Below, piece after piece: positions 32,011 through 45,543 of a stretch of 64,000 nucleotides of DNA. The stretch is taken from positions 86,334,862 through 86,398,861 of the forward strand of contig NC_065535.1 of assembly GCF_932294415.1 (NCBI RefSeq), in the 5' to 3' direction. The notes under the pieces were generated by a model that was given only the letters and a program-made list of their open reading frames with translations, was not told where the DNA came from and did no database searches. The position numbers were made by a program, and so were the translations under genes. The stretch comes from Quercus robur (Eukaryota; Streptophyta; Magnoliopsida; Fagales; Fagaceae). Numbering within the stretch: position 1 is the stretch's first letter; the number at the start of each line of letters is the position of its first letter.

Positions 32011-35000
32011 CTTTTTTCTTTTTTTTGTTCCCATGAGATTATAATGTTGCCCTCTTGTTCTTGATATATATATGTAAGCATAAAAAAAGAACTGATATTA
32101 ATCAAAATAAGTCAAAAGGGGACCAAAACCAAACTCCTTTTGCTGAATCAAAGCACTGGCACTCGTGACATGAGTGCACTGCACTACTGTCCTCACCTCC
32201 TGTAAATTACCTAACCTCTCACTTTATGCACAATTGTTGCTCTAGGCCAACCAAAATTTGCCACATGTACTTGCTGATCCTACTTGTTTTCCACACATGC
32301 ATGAAAGAATTTACTTGTAGGATACTATTATGATCTTTTCCCTTTTTAAAGTTTTTATCAATTTTATGAAATTACTGTCTTACCCTTCATCTGTATTTGC
32401 CAAAGGGGTTTGGCTTGATACTCTAGTGGAGATGATATGTGGCTCTACGCTTAGGACATTCACATTAGCTCGTGTTAAAACTTTTATCTATTTTAGCGTA
32501 AGAACCTATTTTTTTATATTTTACCTAACCACTTTTCAAAACACCCACATCAAATTATCTATTCTAAGTTCTATTTCATTAAAATATCAATTTTCTTGAT
32601 TTTTTTGATTGTTTTGCTTTCTTTACACATCATAACCACCATCCACTCTCTTCCTTCATCCTTGGGAAAATGGGAAACACAAAGAAAGAATAAAAGACTA
32701 AAATGCACAACAACAATGCTTGTGTATATTTGCATAAGTACTGCAGTTGTGGGTGTTTTTTTGGGTTGATTGGGCAAAATTTGGCCTTTATGCTATTTTA
32801 CAACATCGGATGCAAATGCTCTTAGTATGTCTAATGGAATTCATCAAAGTGTCATTATGGAACACGTCAACTTATCAAAAAATAGGGGTCATGGAACATT
32901 TGGTTTTTTGTTGATCATGTTGGGGTAGAATGGGGGCCAAACACTTATATTTTGATATATATATATATATTCAATAATTTGATAATTAACCTTGTGACTA
33001 TTCTATATTGACATCATCAATGTCATTAATTTATTAAAGGACTAACCTATGCTTCTAGATGATACTTGAATTATGAGTAGTGTTCATATTGATTACTGTC
33101 CTTGCATTATTTATGTAAATGTAAATAATACACCCTTGAACTGACTCATAGGTGAGGGGGAGCGTTAGAATAGTGGTTAAGTGATAAAACACACATTTCT
33201 TATCAGCTAAGTTTTTGGGAATAGTGGTACTTTATGAATGTGCATCTCTCTTTTAATCAAAATATAGTGCAAAAGCCTATGTTTTCAGATGCTTTATCGT
33301 TTGTTGGTATAAGCTTTGACTAATGAATATTTTTTAAGCAAAGTCTGCGTATCATTAAGAAAAATGAAGCAAATAATTTTGTTAAATGTTTCTAGTGGTT
33401 ACTTGATAGATATTTGATTGTGAAGTGTATGGTTTTACTATCATTTGATTGAGCTCTTCATGTTTTATCTACATTATTAAGTATACTGTTCTTACTATCA
33501 TTCTGTATCATGTTATTAATCCTCAGGTAAAGCTGGAGCAGTTAAAGCTGTAACAAAGGAGGTGGATCGGATAGATCAACTATTTGATTCATATGCAAAT
33601 AAGGATTTAGGCTTGATTGAGTAAGTGATATATACAAATTTGTGTTTGTTGTCAGGCTACTGATATCTTCAGAGCTGATAATTTTAATGTAGTGATTTTA
33701 TATTGGTATCCAACATGTTTGAGCAGTAACGTGATTTTCCCATTGTGTGGTTGTTAGTTGTTCAGCTTGTGGCTTGCACTGCATCCTGATACCATAACTG
33801 ATCTTGTTTCATTTGTGGCCTTTATTGTGGGATCATGTCATCTAACTTCTGCTCATGCAACAATGTCAGCTCCCAGAAGGGTTTCTCTTACTATTTAAGT
33901 ACCTGTAGACTGCAGGATGCTTGCTCTCATTATGAAATTTGAATTGCACACTTTAGATACTACATGATTGTAACTGGTAATGAGCTCCAATCAACTAATT
34001 GGAGTGACCAAAACTGGATATGGATTATGGATTCAACTTACTATTTACATAATTGAGTAAAAGAGTTTCTTGACATTCCCAAGGCAACTTTCTGTGTATC
34101 AAAAATTTCCTTTGTCCAGACTTTAATCTAATAGTCCATCATTGTTCATGAATTTTAACCACTAGGCTATGGATGCTTGACTTGTTACTATGTCTACTTT
34201 TAAGAATTATTCGTTTATATTGTATATCTACAATTAAGTGTGATATTGCTTTACATATAAAGAAATTATACATTTACATTAACACCATGGGCATGTGCTC
34301 TATTTGTGGATATCTTTGGAATGGGTGAGCTCTAGTCCATTAGGTTTGTCAACCCAGGTCAAAGATATCCTTACTGACCCCTCAAAACATCTTTTTTCAT
34401 TCTTATTTATCATTTTATGGTTTCAAGCCCATCTGTGCCATGATTTTCTAAAGAAAATTGATTGCATTAAGGAAAACTCTGCTAATTTTAACCCAATTTC
34501 CTTTGTACTCAAGCATAATTATGTACTCAAACAAATGATTGAGAGGTCTGTTTTTGAGTGGATGACTATTTTGGCCAGTATCCAATCACCTTTTTTTATA
34601 AAAAAAATTCCTAGACCCTCTGAATTTGAGATTGTATTTTTTTGAGAAGTAGGCCAATGCGCATATTGCGTATCTGACATATCTCCTCTTTTATATAAAA
34701 TTATTTGACTTATAAAAAAATTCCTTGATTTCCTGGCCAGCATGAATTGCTAAAGTTGATGTGACTGTAATTGATCAAATGTGCATCATTAAATGATTAC
34801 TGATTTCCTTGTGCTGTTATATATGCTTGAACAGTCCAGAAGGAGTTGAAACACTTTGTTCTGGCATGGGAGTGCAGCATACTGATGTTAGGATATTGAT
34901 GCTCGCTTGGTATGTTGTTTTTCGTGTACATGTTATTCTGTCCATACTTCATTCTGATTTATATCTTATGTTTATTATAAATTTGTCTTGTTTTCATTTA

Positions 35001-36510
35001 ACAGGAAAATGAAAGCTAAAAAGCAGGGTTATTTTTCTAAGGTAAGCCTGAGAATTGCTGTGGCTATTAACTACTAGAACATATTGCCATTGGGCTTACA
35101 TGTCTTCTTATATCCTGGTTGTCAACTCTTTGATGTGCATACTTCATATAAGGAATGTATAACTTTTCTGATGGGTAATGAAAGAATCCACACACGTGCA
35201 CTTTTGTACCCACATACGTATAATATATGAGACATCCCAAGACTTTCTAGTAAAGGAGAAAGATAATGAAAACTGACCACCAAAGTTATGAAAAAGAGCC
35301 TTTTAACTGAAAAGAAAACACCCCCCAAACTTCATATATCACTCGTTCACAAACATCTCCTCCCTATGAAAACTTAAATTTTTATAAAACAGATGAGTTC
35401 TAGATTTTTGCAACAAATCAAGCATGCTTAAATCTCTCCCTTTAAAACTCTAAAGATGGTCTTCTAAGTTTTGAGATGCCCTAGTGAAAGGAGTGAATAT
35501 TCAAAACTGTCATACCAATGTATGTGGTAAAAACCTATATGCCAACATTGAGGAAGATCACCCAGCGACATTGGGATCACCCATGACAGTCCAATCTGAG
35601 GGGAAAGAGTAAAGACGGGATAGAATGCAACCTAGCAATCATGGGCTACAAAGGACATAACTGAGAAGCACATCTTTGGACTTGGGAACAGTCGACTTTA
35701 TCTTCTTATGTCCCACAGAGAGACTAGTAAGCAACTCCCAAGTGATCCAGGCTTGGTGAAAGCGCCTGTAAGAGCTTTAACGTGTTGCTTGTATTGTTCA
35801 AGCTTCTCTGGAATCTGGGGCTTACAAGCAATTATAAACCTGCCTTCTTCAGGCTAATGGTGGATATTAAACATGGATGACATTCTGTCCTGGACATGGT
35901 CTCATCGCACTATAACAGCGGTGTTATGGCTTATAATAGATGAGAGGAATCAGTTTGATCCCTTGTTTAAACCCCCCAAGTAGGGGTGGGTGCTAGCAGG
36001 CCATTGGTTGTTACTTATATTATCTTTAATACAACCTAAAATCGAGTTAACCATGACCTTGAAATATATATATCCCCTTTACTATTCTTTTAATCAATTG
36101 TTACAGCTTCTTGAATTTCCTTTGGTAATATTTTTTGATTTGTTCATCGAAATGTTATGATCAATATCCTCCATTTATTAGGATGAGTGGCGAACTGGAC
36201 TAAAAGCTCTAAAGGTTGACAACCTTGAAAAATTAAAGAAAGCACTCCCAACCCTGGAGACCGAGGTACTTATGCTTTAAAGTCACATGGAATATTTAGT
36301 TCAGAAAGTAAACTGTTTGCTAATAAAAGACAGAAATGGAGGTTGGAACTGATCTTGATTTTTATGTGTAAAATAGGTGATGACGCCACCCAACTTTGAG
36401 GATTTCTATGCTTATGCATTTAAATACTGCCTAACTGGTGAGCTTGGCAGGCATCTGCCTTTTTTGAACATTTCATTGCACTCTGTTTTTCAAGACAATG
36501 TTCTTTTATC

Positions 36511-36548
<38 letters not shown>

Positions 36549-37452
36549 TATTTTTTTAGCCAATCTGACATTGATGAAATTTTCAGAAGAGATGCAAAAG
36601 TGTGTAGACGTTGAGACCATTTGTGAATTGCTGAATCTTGTTCTGGGTTCCCAATTCTGTGCCCAGGTTGATTCAATAACTGAGTATCTAAAGGTATTTT
36701 TCTTGTCTACGTGAATGTAGATTTTTTATGTTTTGTTATTTCGACATTTACCCCATGGTATGTTTTGTGACCCATGGAAGTGTTTTCTGGCAGTTCCAGA
36801 GTGATTACAGGGTGCTAACCATGGATCAGTGGGTTAACTTCTATCGTTTTTGCCATGAGGTAAGCAATTGTTTTTGCCATCATTCTGTCATCTTTTTTCT
36901 TGCACTGATCTCTGGGGAGTTGAATCACATAAAAAAGGAAGTAAATATAAATTTATGTTATAGTTAGTTTTTTTTTTTTTTTTTTTTTCTTTTTCAATAC
37001 AATTATATCATCCTGATCAATGAAAATAAAGCGAAGAAGTGACATGTTCTTTTACTGTTTATGTCCAATACTGCTATAGAACAAGGAACACCGTGCAATG
37101 CTGTAAATGTCTTGTATTTGGATAGTTGTAATGTCATGTTTGAGTGGTTGCCTTTCCAAGATTATTTTTCAAATTATCATATTCTTGGGATTCATTTGGG
37201 GTAGTAGTAGGCATAATTATTTATTCTGTCTGTAAGAAATGCGTGACTATAACTTGATGCGGTAATTGATGGCAAGATATGATTAGCCCTTTTTATGCAG
37301 GTTCTTTCAATTAAATTACTCTTAAAAGTTTAAATCCTTCTCTTTATTGTTGGCAGATAAGTTTTCCTGATCTTCACAACTATGATTCCGACCAAGCTTG
37401 GCCTCTGATCCTTGATAGTTTTGTTGAATGGTTGAGAGAAAAGCGAAAGTAA
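31099..37452 (+). CDS. DCN1-like protein (DCUN1/PONY domain), nine exons
   Basis: Inferred exons are 31099-31180, 33527-33620, 34835-34909, 35005-35041, 36182-36265, 36377-36437, 36587-36693, 36794-36859 and 37357-37452. All introns are GT-AG and the frame stays open, giving 233 residues. The protein starts MPRTSKRKAAPPSS, a basic tail. It then runs through IDQLFDSYANKDLGLIDPEG (EF-hand-like), DVRILMLAWKMKAKKQGYFS, WRTGLKALKVDNLEKLKKAL, FYAYAFKYCLTEEMQKCVDV and MDQWVNFYRFCHEISFPDL. It ends WPLILDSFVEWLREKRK. This is the complete potentiating-neddylation domain of DCN1 proteins, which help the NEDD8 E2 modify cullins. The short basic N-terminus instead of a UBA domain resembles the plant At1g15860-type member (from memory). 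A decayed second copy of exon 1 lies in intron 1. Confidence 0.88.
32451..32824. mobile_element. Harbinger-like MITE in intron 1 of the DCN1-like gene
   Basis: The ends GGACATTCACATTAGC (32454) and the inverted GAGCATTTGCATCCGATG (32821, minus) are flanked by TTA on both sides. Inner arms share a TTTTATCTATTTTAGC / TAAAATAGCATAAA block. The TTA duplication suggests PIF/Harbinger. The left and right TIRs have diverged. Confidence 0.5.
33154..33240 (+). mobile_element. TRIM terminal-repeat relic in DCN1-like intron 1
   Basis: GGTGAGGGGGAGCGTTAGAATAGTGG followed by TTAAGTGATAAAACACACATTTCTTATCAGCTTA-like sequence parallels the purine tract and 3' terminal repeat of the TRIM at 11445-11521. Only this end survives. 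Confidence 0.5.
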
Positions 37453-37885
37453 TTTCAGCACCTTTGGCCATCAGAAATCAATTCAGATAAATGGTAATCA
37501 TATTTATATTTTCTCTTTCTTTTCGAAAATCAGTTGACATCTGACCAATTGGCTTTCAAACTAGAAGAATGAGGATTTATGGCTTTATATTAATATATAC
37601 TTGGATCTGCAGGACTTTGCAAACTTTGAAGTAGGGATCATATCTAACAAACTATTTATACTGACAACATTGCTGAAGTTCGTTTCTCATTCAAAGCTGC
37701 AATTTTGTGATCTGGAGGTGCTTCAGGCATTCTTATTTTATTCTTGAGCATTGCAGTACTGTTTTTGTAACATCAAAATTTTTACTTAGGTTTCCCCTAG
37801 CCCCCGTTGACTGGTCAATAATAATTTTTTTAATTAGACATGAGTTATCAATGAATGCAGCATTTATTTATATTGGATTTTAAAA

Positions 37886-37939
37886 ATGAATGCAGAAGAT
37901 TTTTTTTTTTTTTTTTTGGAGAGATGAATGCAGAAGATT
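37886..37939 (-). mobile_element. Ultrashort retro-insertion with 16-bp TSD
   Basis: ATGAATGCAGAAGATT occurs at 37886-37901 and 37924-37939. Only 22 bases lie between the copies: a T-run followed by GGAGAG. On the minus strand this is CTCTCC plus a poly(A) tail. It lies just downstream of the DCN1-like gene and is the third case of this architecture in the window. Confidence 0.6.
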
Positions 37940-38099
37940 AATTCAACTAAAAATGGTTAACCTGCATTACTATCAAGATGCAGATGATTAATAATCCACA
38001 TGATCATTTGCAGAATAACTAGACTCTAATTACAATTGACATACTTCTTTCGTAAATAGGTCAATTGTTAATCTTGTCATTTAGTATTTTACCAAAAGT

Positions 38100-39006
38100 A
38101 CAAAAATGAGGTACAATATCTTAGATGCTGTTCTCTAAGTTTCCCTCTTAAGATTTGGTAATGTGGCTATTTAATTAAAAAATATACTTCATTCCATGAG
38201 AAAAAATCCAGATGGCAAAATCTTAAAAGAGAAACCTAAGGAATAACATCTAAGTACTGTACCTAGGTCTCACCCTTACCAAAATAAAGAATACCCTGTT
38301 TATGAAGCTAAAGGTTGCGTGTATTACACGTTGCAAGTTACAAGCTAAATGACTATAAGACTCTTCCACTTTCTATTGGCGATGCCACTCTCTTTCATTT
38401 GACACTTGAATTGATGCTGCTTTTTTTCAATTATCACTTAAATTGATGTCACTTTCTTTCAATTGTCACTTGAATTAGTTTGATGATAAAATGGGGTGAG
38501 CCACACAGGGTCTGTATCTTCGGTGCTATTCTTTAAGTTCTCCTCTTAAAATTCGGTCATGTAACTATTTAATTTAAAAATATACTTTAATCCCATGAGA
38601 AAAAATCTACATGGTAAAATTTTAAAAGAGAAATCTAAGGAATAACACCTAAGTACTGTACTTAATAGCCTTTTTGGATTGAGGGGGAAAGGAGGAGGAG
38701 TAGAGGGGAGTAGACTGAAAAAATGCTAATTTTAGGCTAAATTTACTCTACTCTACTCTACTTCCCCTCCCTTCCTCTCAATTCAAATGGACCATAAGTC
38801 TCACCCTTACCAAAATAAAGAATACCTTGTTTATAAAGCTGAAGATCGCGTGTATTGCAAGTTGCAAGCTACAAGCTAAATGACTATAAGATTCCTCCAC
38901 TTTTTATAGGCGATGCCACTTTCTTTCAATTGTCACTTGAATTGATGCCACTTTCTTTCAACTGTCACTTGAATTAGTTTGATGATAAAATGGGGTGAGC
39001 CACAGG
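38100..39006 (+). repeat. Tandem duplication of about 400 bp upstream of the chitinase gene
   Basis: The block from about 38105 to 38503 (landmarks CCCTTACCAAAATAAAGAAT, AAGCTAAATGACTATAAGA, GATGATAAAATGGGGTGAGC) recurs at about 38515-39003. The second copy is longer because it carries a 129-bp MITE. It contains no gene. Confidence 0.8.
38663..38797. mobile_element. Harbinger-type MITE inserted into one copy of a tandem duplication
   Basis: The 129-bp element 38666-38794 has inverted ends (TAGCCTTTTTGGATTGAG against TGGTCCATTTGAATTGAG) and GGA-rich inner arms, flanked by TAA on both sides. The other duplicate lacks it at the same position, giving an empty-site control. Confidence 0.7.
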
Positions 39007-39330
39007 ATTTGTTTGGGATTCATTTATTTTGTCGAAATTGAAATTTTTTTACTGAAAATACTATAGATAAAAGTAAAAATTAGTTAAAATAGTATAATAG
39101 GACTCATGAATAGTACCAAAAAGTGCATTGAGACTCATAAATAGTAGCAAAAATAAGCTGAATAATAAAATAAGTTGACTTTTTAATTTGGAGCCAAACG
39201 TACACGGAATTGAAATGACAAAATCCTATTGAAAATAAGAACCCATCTAATACTCATCAAATTATTCAAAAAAATAAAAATAAAAAATAAAAAACTAACA
39301 CTCATCAAACAGTAGAGACATAGTAAATTT

Positions 39331-41164
39331 ATGCGACCCAAACCTTATCAATGTAAATCCAAGAGAGCACTGTATATTGACGCAGCCAGAGCTTTCACAC
39401 CTACCAGTATCATTAAGGTTATAATATATACTCCAATATATGATGCAATTGGCAAGGACCGAGACAAACCTTACTCTCCAGCCAAAGTCAACTTCGCCTT
39501 CACCATCGCCTATATCATGTTGAAACTTCCTGAAAGTACTTCACCATCTCCATCTACACCTCCTCGAGGTATCAAAGGTGGTTATTGGCCTTCGTGGCGA
39601 GCCGAAAAGTTTCCTCCCTCAGCAATCTCTACATCCTACTTCACTCACCTCTTTTATGCTTTTGTTGTGCCTGATGCCAATAGTTACCAATTTTTGATCA
39701 CTCAGACTGATGACAAATGGATGAAAAACTTCACGGCCACCCTCCACGCCAAAACTCCTCGAGCAAACGCCTTCATATCCATTGGAGGTGGCACTGCAAG
39801 CCCACACACTTTCTCCAATATGGCAAGCAATCCAGATAGTCGTGCAGCCTTTATCAACTCCTCAGTCAGTGTGGCTAGGAAGTATGGCTTTGATGGGCTT
39901 GACCTCGATTGGGAATTTCCACATACTCCACAAGATATGTCAAATCTCTCATTACTCTTTAAAGAGTGGCATGAAGCTATTGAAAATGAGTCTTCTATCT
40001 CTGGAAAACCTCAGCTGTTTTTAAGTGCAGCAGTTTATTTTGCATCCAATTTTTTCCTATCCAACATAGCTAGAGCTTACCCTGTCGAAGCCATAAACAA
40101 ATATGTTGATTTTGTTAGTCCCATGTGCTATGATTATCATGGAAGCTGGGACACTTCAGTCACTGCTGAACATGCTTTGCTTTATGACAAGGCCAGCAAT
40201 ATTAGCACTAGCTATGGCATTTCATCTTGGATCAAGGCTGGGATTCCGCCAAAGAAATTAGTCATGGGCCTGCCACTTTATGGAAGAACTTGGCAATTGA
40301 AAAGTCCAAGCGAGAATGGAATTGGAGCTCCTGCAGTTGGAACTGGGCCTGGCAATAATGGTGTTATGAAATTTATTGACATAGTGGAGTTCAATGTGAC
40401 AAATGCTGAAGGTGTGGTGTTTGATGAGCAGACTGTATCGATGTACTCATATGCTGGAACCGATTGGATTGGGTACGATGGGCCAGCATCGATTGAGAAG
40501 AAGGTTGAATTTGCAAAGGCTCAAGGTCTTGGTGGGTATTTCTTCTGGGCCCTTGGGTATGACAAGGACTTCACACTTTCTAAAACAGGTAGATTTTTTT
40601 TTTTTTTACACCAATAAACACAAAATTTACAACCATTTCTACCACAGTTGAGGTGACTTTACGGTTAGTACTTAATTAAATACTAATAAAAGTGGTTTTA
40701 ATGAAAGTGATTTTTTTTTTTTTAAATCACAATTTGCCATATCAATAATAGATGTGAAAAAGACTCTAAATTTTTTGTGTAAGTATATTTTATATTTTAT
40801 TTTGTTGTGCTTGTGCGTTTACCAATTTGGAATGCCAATGACTATCATTTTAGCATTTTATTTGGACAAAAAAAAGCAGGAAAAATAAAAAATCTTTTAC
40901 CCACCATCATATTTCATCAACAGGAATAGTTAAATTTCCATAGAATTGGAAATTCACTAATATATGAAGACTGAGGAGTATGATCCTCTTAATTAACTAG
41001 GATTCAAATACGTAGGCTGGTGGATTATTAATTTGTTAGCTATAATACTTTTAAAATGATTTTAGCCTTTAAGGAGCTAACTTTTACATGAGTTTTAGTT
41101 GCTACACTAATTCCATTGTGTTTGATATATGGCAGCTTCAGACACATGGGATGAAGAAATCTAA
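39331..41164 (+). CDS. Class V chitinase (glycoside hydrolase family 18)
   Basis: Exon 1 is 39331-40588 and exon 2 is 41136-41164 (GT-AG intron), adding ASDTWDEEI and a stop; the total is 428 residues. The GH18 domain starts at about residue 81 (IKGGYWPSW). It contains SIGGG near 150, the catalytic motif DGLDLDWE at 188-195 (Glu195 is the acid), and MCYDYHGSW. It also has GLPLYGRTW and ends with GGYFFWALGYDKD. Such enzymes hydrolyse chitin or related GlcNAc polymers and are usually secreted in defence. The N-terminal 80 residues are odd: a charged stretch without a clear signal peptide. An inner Met at 39517 (MLKLPEST) is another possible start. The real 5' end may have been replaced, so secretion is uncertain. 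Otherwise the frame is intact. Confidence 0.82.
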
Positions 41165-41445
41165 TTTGTATGAATTGCTCTATGATCTTCATCTAATTTG
41201 TACGAATTGCTCTATGATGTATATGTACGTGCGTCACAAATAATTTGCAGTTGTATTATATACGTTTGTAAGACAGCTTTTTATTATTTATAAATAATGT
41301 TTCATATTTAGCTTCTTTGAGTGAAATGATAATTTTTATCCTTTCTAGAGCATATACAGATTTTGCACACCATAAGAGAGAAATTCACAAAATTATCTTT
41401 TTTTTTTTTTTTTTTTTTTTGAGGAAAAGGTAAGAAAGTTTTTTT

Positions 41446-44400
41446 TTAACTAAGAGAAAGGTCCGACTGGAATACATCAACCAAGTCATTGGGTAGTTCT
41501 TCTACCCACACATCAAAATCAGTAGTTATAACCGCTCTTCTAGCGAGGGCGTGGGCAAGCTTATTACCCCCCCTCTGTACATGCTTAAAGACTGATCTAT
41601 GTAAATTAGAGCAAAGGCCCCGAATTTCCTCAATTACATGTCCAAAAAGAGTCAAATTTGCACCCGGATTGTTGATGGCCTGGATAATCCGCAAGGTGTC
41701 ACCTTCAAATTCTACCTGGAAGAGGCTTAACTCTTGGGCAAACAGGGCTGCACGGCTGCACGCCAAAGCTTCAGCAAGGTGCACCGAGTGAGGTAGTTTG
41801 ATCTTCTGGCTTAGTGCTACAATAATCTGTCCCAAATGGTCACGGATTGCCACCCCAATACCTGCTGACCCAGAACCATCAAAAACTGCAGCATCGAAGT
41901 TTGCTTTGAAGAAACCAGCCTGCGGAGGGCACCACTGCACCAGAACCGATCGTCTAGGAGGTGGCTGGGGTTCATGGATCTCAAAAAACTCCAGCACCAG
42001 CTCCTTTGCTCGCTTACAAATTTCATGAAAAGGCCATGTAGGTTGTTTCTCCCTCAATTTATTCTGTCTTTGCCATAAGCTCCAAGCCACCGTTGAAAAC
42101 CAAGCCACATGAAAGACTGAACCTCTCTCAAGCACCGCTTCAAACAGGTCCATAAAGCTTCTAAAATGCTTCTTATAATACTCAGAAAAACCAACCTCAG
42201 ATTTCCACACTGATTTAGCATGATCACATAGCCATAGTGCATGCAGATTTGTCTCTTGATACTCCTCACAGAGAGAACAAGACTCATCCAAGGGAATCTG
42301 GCGCTTGTGCAGATTTTCTTTAGTGGGCAAAGAGTCTTTTACTGCCCTCCACATGAAGTGTCTTATCTTATTTGGAGCCCGGATTCGCCATACACCTTTC
42401 CAAACCTTTGCCGAGTTGTCTGTAGAGGAAGAAGCTTGGACACTTGCCGTAACCTCCGAAACCAGCATTTTATAAGCACTTCTAACAGAGTAATCCCCAT
42501 TTGAGGTGAGAGGCCAGACATAAGTATCGATTTGACAAAAGGGGCTAACATGAATCCTACTGATTTCCTCAGCTTCCCAAGGATAAAAGACAGTATTCAG
42601 CAGCTCCACATCCCAAGATTTTGAGTTTGGCAGAAAAAGGTCACTTACCCAGGTTACAGGCAAATTACTTCTCGATGATACAATCTTGCTAGTACTCAGA
42701 TTTGGCACCCACCTTTGTTCCCAAATATTAATTGATCTTCCATCCCCTATCCGCCATACAGCCCCTTTCAAAATGACATCTCTGGCTTGGAGGATACTAC
42801 GCCAGGCATAAGAGCATCTAGATGGAATGGCCGCATCAAAAATGGTCCCACCAGGAAAAAATTTAGCTTCAAACACCCTATAAGCTAAAGAATCCTTATG
42901 GTGAAACAATCTCCAAACCTGCTTAGCCAAAAGGGCATTATTGAACAATTGCAAGTCTCTAAACCCCATTCCTCCGACTGATTTTGAAGTGCATAGGGTA
43001 CTCCATTTCACCCAATGGATTTTCCTAGCATCACCTTGCCCCCACCAAAATTTTCGGATCATGGCCTCAATATCCTTACATAAGCATCTTGGGAGCTTGA
43101 AAACATTCATGGAATAGGCCGGTATCGATTGAATGACTGCTTTGATCATTATTTCCTTGCCAGCTTGAGATAAGAGTTTTTCTTTCCAGCCTTGCATTCG
43201 TTTCCAAATGCGTTCCTTGATGTCTGTGAAGCATGCTTTCTTATTTCTCCCAACAAAGGAGGGGAGTCCTAGGTACTTCTCATAATGATGAATTGCTGGC
43301 ACTCCAAGGGCTTGTTGTATGGCAGCCCATGCTGAGTCATCTGTGTTGTGGCTGAAAAATAAGGTGGTTTTATCCTTATTGATCATTTGACCCGACGCCA
43401 CCTCATAAGTAGCCAGCAGCTCTTTAATCTTCTCACATTCTTCTAGAGTGGATCTACAGAATAATAAGCAGTCGTCTGCAAAGAAGAGATGTGTGAGCTT
43501 TGGACCACGTCTACAAATGGAAAAACCATGAATCTCCCCTGCATTTGCTGCTTGTTCAAGAATGGCATTTAGACCCTCAGCACAAAACAGAAATAGGAAG
43601 GGGGAAAGAGGATCCCCTTGTCTAATGCCCCTCGATGGGTGGATCATACCCTTAGGCTCACCATTCACTAGGATGGAGTAGGAGACTGTGGTGACACATT
43701 CCATGATCAGCGCAATCCAGGAAGTTGTGAAACCCATTTTAGTCATGATCTTCTCCAGAAAAGTCCATTCCACTCGATCGTATGCTTTGCTCATGTCGAG
43801 CTTAAGGGCCATAAAACTCTTTTTCCCAAGGCGACTAGTTGTCATGTGGTGTAAGGACTCAAAGGCTATCAACACATTATCTGTAATCATCCTGTTAGCA
43901 ATAAAAGCACTTTGTGTTTCCGATATAATATTGTTCAGTAGAGGTTTAAGCCTATTAGCTATCACCTTACTAATTATCTTGTATATCACATTACACAGAC
44001 TTATGGGTTGATATTCAGTTACTTTCTCAGGATTTTTAACCTTGGGAATTAAAGTAATAAAGGTGTGGTTGATGGATTTCAGAATAGAACCAGAATTTAA
44101 ACTAGATAAGACTGCCTAAGTTATATCCATACCTATGTCCGGCCAATAGGTTTGGAAGAAAAGCGGCGGCATCCCATCTGGTCCAGGAGCTTTTAGGGGG
44201 ACCATGTCCTTTATTGCAATTTCCACCTCCTCTGCTGTGTAAGTCTTGACCAGCTTCTCATTCATCTCCTCTGTCACCACTGCTTTAACCCCTTCCAGCA
44301 CACGGTCTAAATGTTGTGGGTTTGAAGAGGTGAACAACTGAGTGTAATACTCTGTTAACAACTTGGAGACAACTCCCTCATCTCCCTGCCAAATCCCGGA

Positions 44401-45543
44401 CTCATCCTTCAATCCCTTAATAAAATTCCTCCTTTTCCGTTGAGTTGCTGAACCATGGAAGAATTTCGTATTTCGATCACCACTTTGAATCCATTTAACA
44501 TGTGCTCTCTGCCGCCACATTTGTTCCTCACGATCCAGTAAAAGATTCAATTCTGTTTTCAGCCGCCCCACCTCTTGAGGATTACCTCCGGTAAGAACAT
44601 CTTCCTCTGCTTTCCATAGCAACTCCTTTGTGTTCTTTATCTCCTTTTTTGCATTCCCGAAATGGGATTTGCTCCACTTCTTAAGGCTCTTTTTGCACTT
44701 CTTTATTTTCCTTACAGCTTGATACATTGGCGAACCATCATGGTTTGAAGCCCACGCTCGAGCCACTGTATGGCCACACTTCGGATCAGTAAGCCAAATT
44801 GATTCGAACCTAAAGGGCTTTCGGCTCCACCGCTTCCTTTCTCCATCAGCATCAAGGCTCAGCAAGATGGGTCGATGATCAGAGGTGAAGCAGGATAAGT
44901 GTTTTACTCTGCCTGTAGGGAATTTGGCTAGCCAATCATAATTAGCGAAGCCCCGATCCAGCCACTCCCAAATCCATTCCCCTCCCCTTTTCCCATGCCA
45001 GGTGAATGCCGGACCTGAAAATCCCAAATCCACAAATTCACAAACATCCATAGCCTCACGGAAAGCCTGCATCAAGTTATGAGATCGTGGAGCGCCTCCT
45101 TTCTTCTCCCCAACTTGAAGTAACTCATTGAAATCGCCGATGCAGCACCACGGCAACCTCGGCTTTGAACTGAGCAACCTTAACATACTCCAACCTTCAC
45201 ATCGTCGACTAGTGTTGGGCTCACCATAGAACTCGGTCAACCTCCATGCCTCCTCTGTACCCCTGTTAACAATCGCATCTATGTGATAGTTTGAGAAACT
45301 ATCCACCCAAATTGAAATCTCTGATCTCCACAACAGTGCCAAACCGCCTCCCCTATCTCTACTAGGGACAACGAACAAACCATCGAACTCCAACTCATAC
45401 TTGATCTTCTTCATCTGTTCCAGATTAGACCACGTTTCAGATAAGAAGACGACCTTGGGACCTTGTGCTTGTACGATGTCGACAAGCTCTTGAACTGCTC
45501 GGCGGTTCCCAAGCCCCCGGCAGTTCCAGGCTAACGAACTCAT
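41446..45543 (-). pseudogene. LINE ORF2 (endonuclease, reverse transcriptase, RNase H) with one nonsense codon
   Basis: Read in a single frame, the 4,098-nt ORF starts MSSLAWNCRGLGNRRAV, an apurinic-type endonuclease with SETW and SDHRPILL motifs. It goes on to the reverse transcriptase (GIRQGDPLSPFLF, then FADDCLLF), a zf-RVT region (IRHFMWRAVKDSLPT...CSLCEE) and a plant-type RNase H (NFDAAVFDGSGSAGIG). The only break I see is an in-frame TAG at 44118-44116, splitting the frame into 475- and 847-residue pieces. It lies between the endonuclease and RT domains. A TAG from CAG by C-to-T change would fit, but this is inference. The copy is probably inactive yet recent. Confidence 0.88.

Noticed and set aside
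34295..34735. Possible LINE remnant in DCN1-like intron 2
   Set aside because: The tail-like TTATTTGACTTATAAAAAAA is suggestive, but the 116-residue open frame (34295-34645) is not recognised and a clear duplication is lacking.
36541..36586. Alternative upstream acceptor for DCN1-like exon 7 (TTTTTTTAG at 36552-36559)
   Set aside because: It stays in frame but would insert nine residues (ANLTLMKFS) into the conserved CLTEEMQKCVDV region; the acceptor at 36586 fits the family better.
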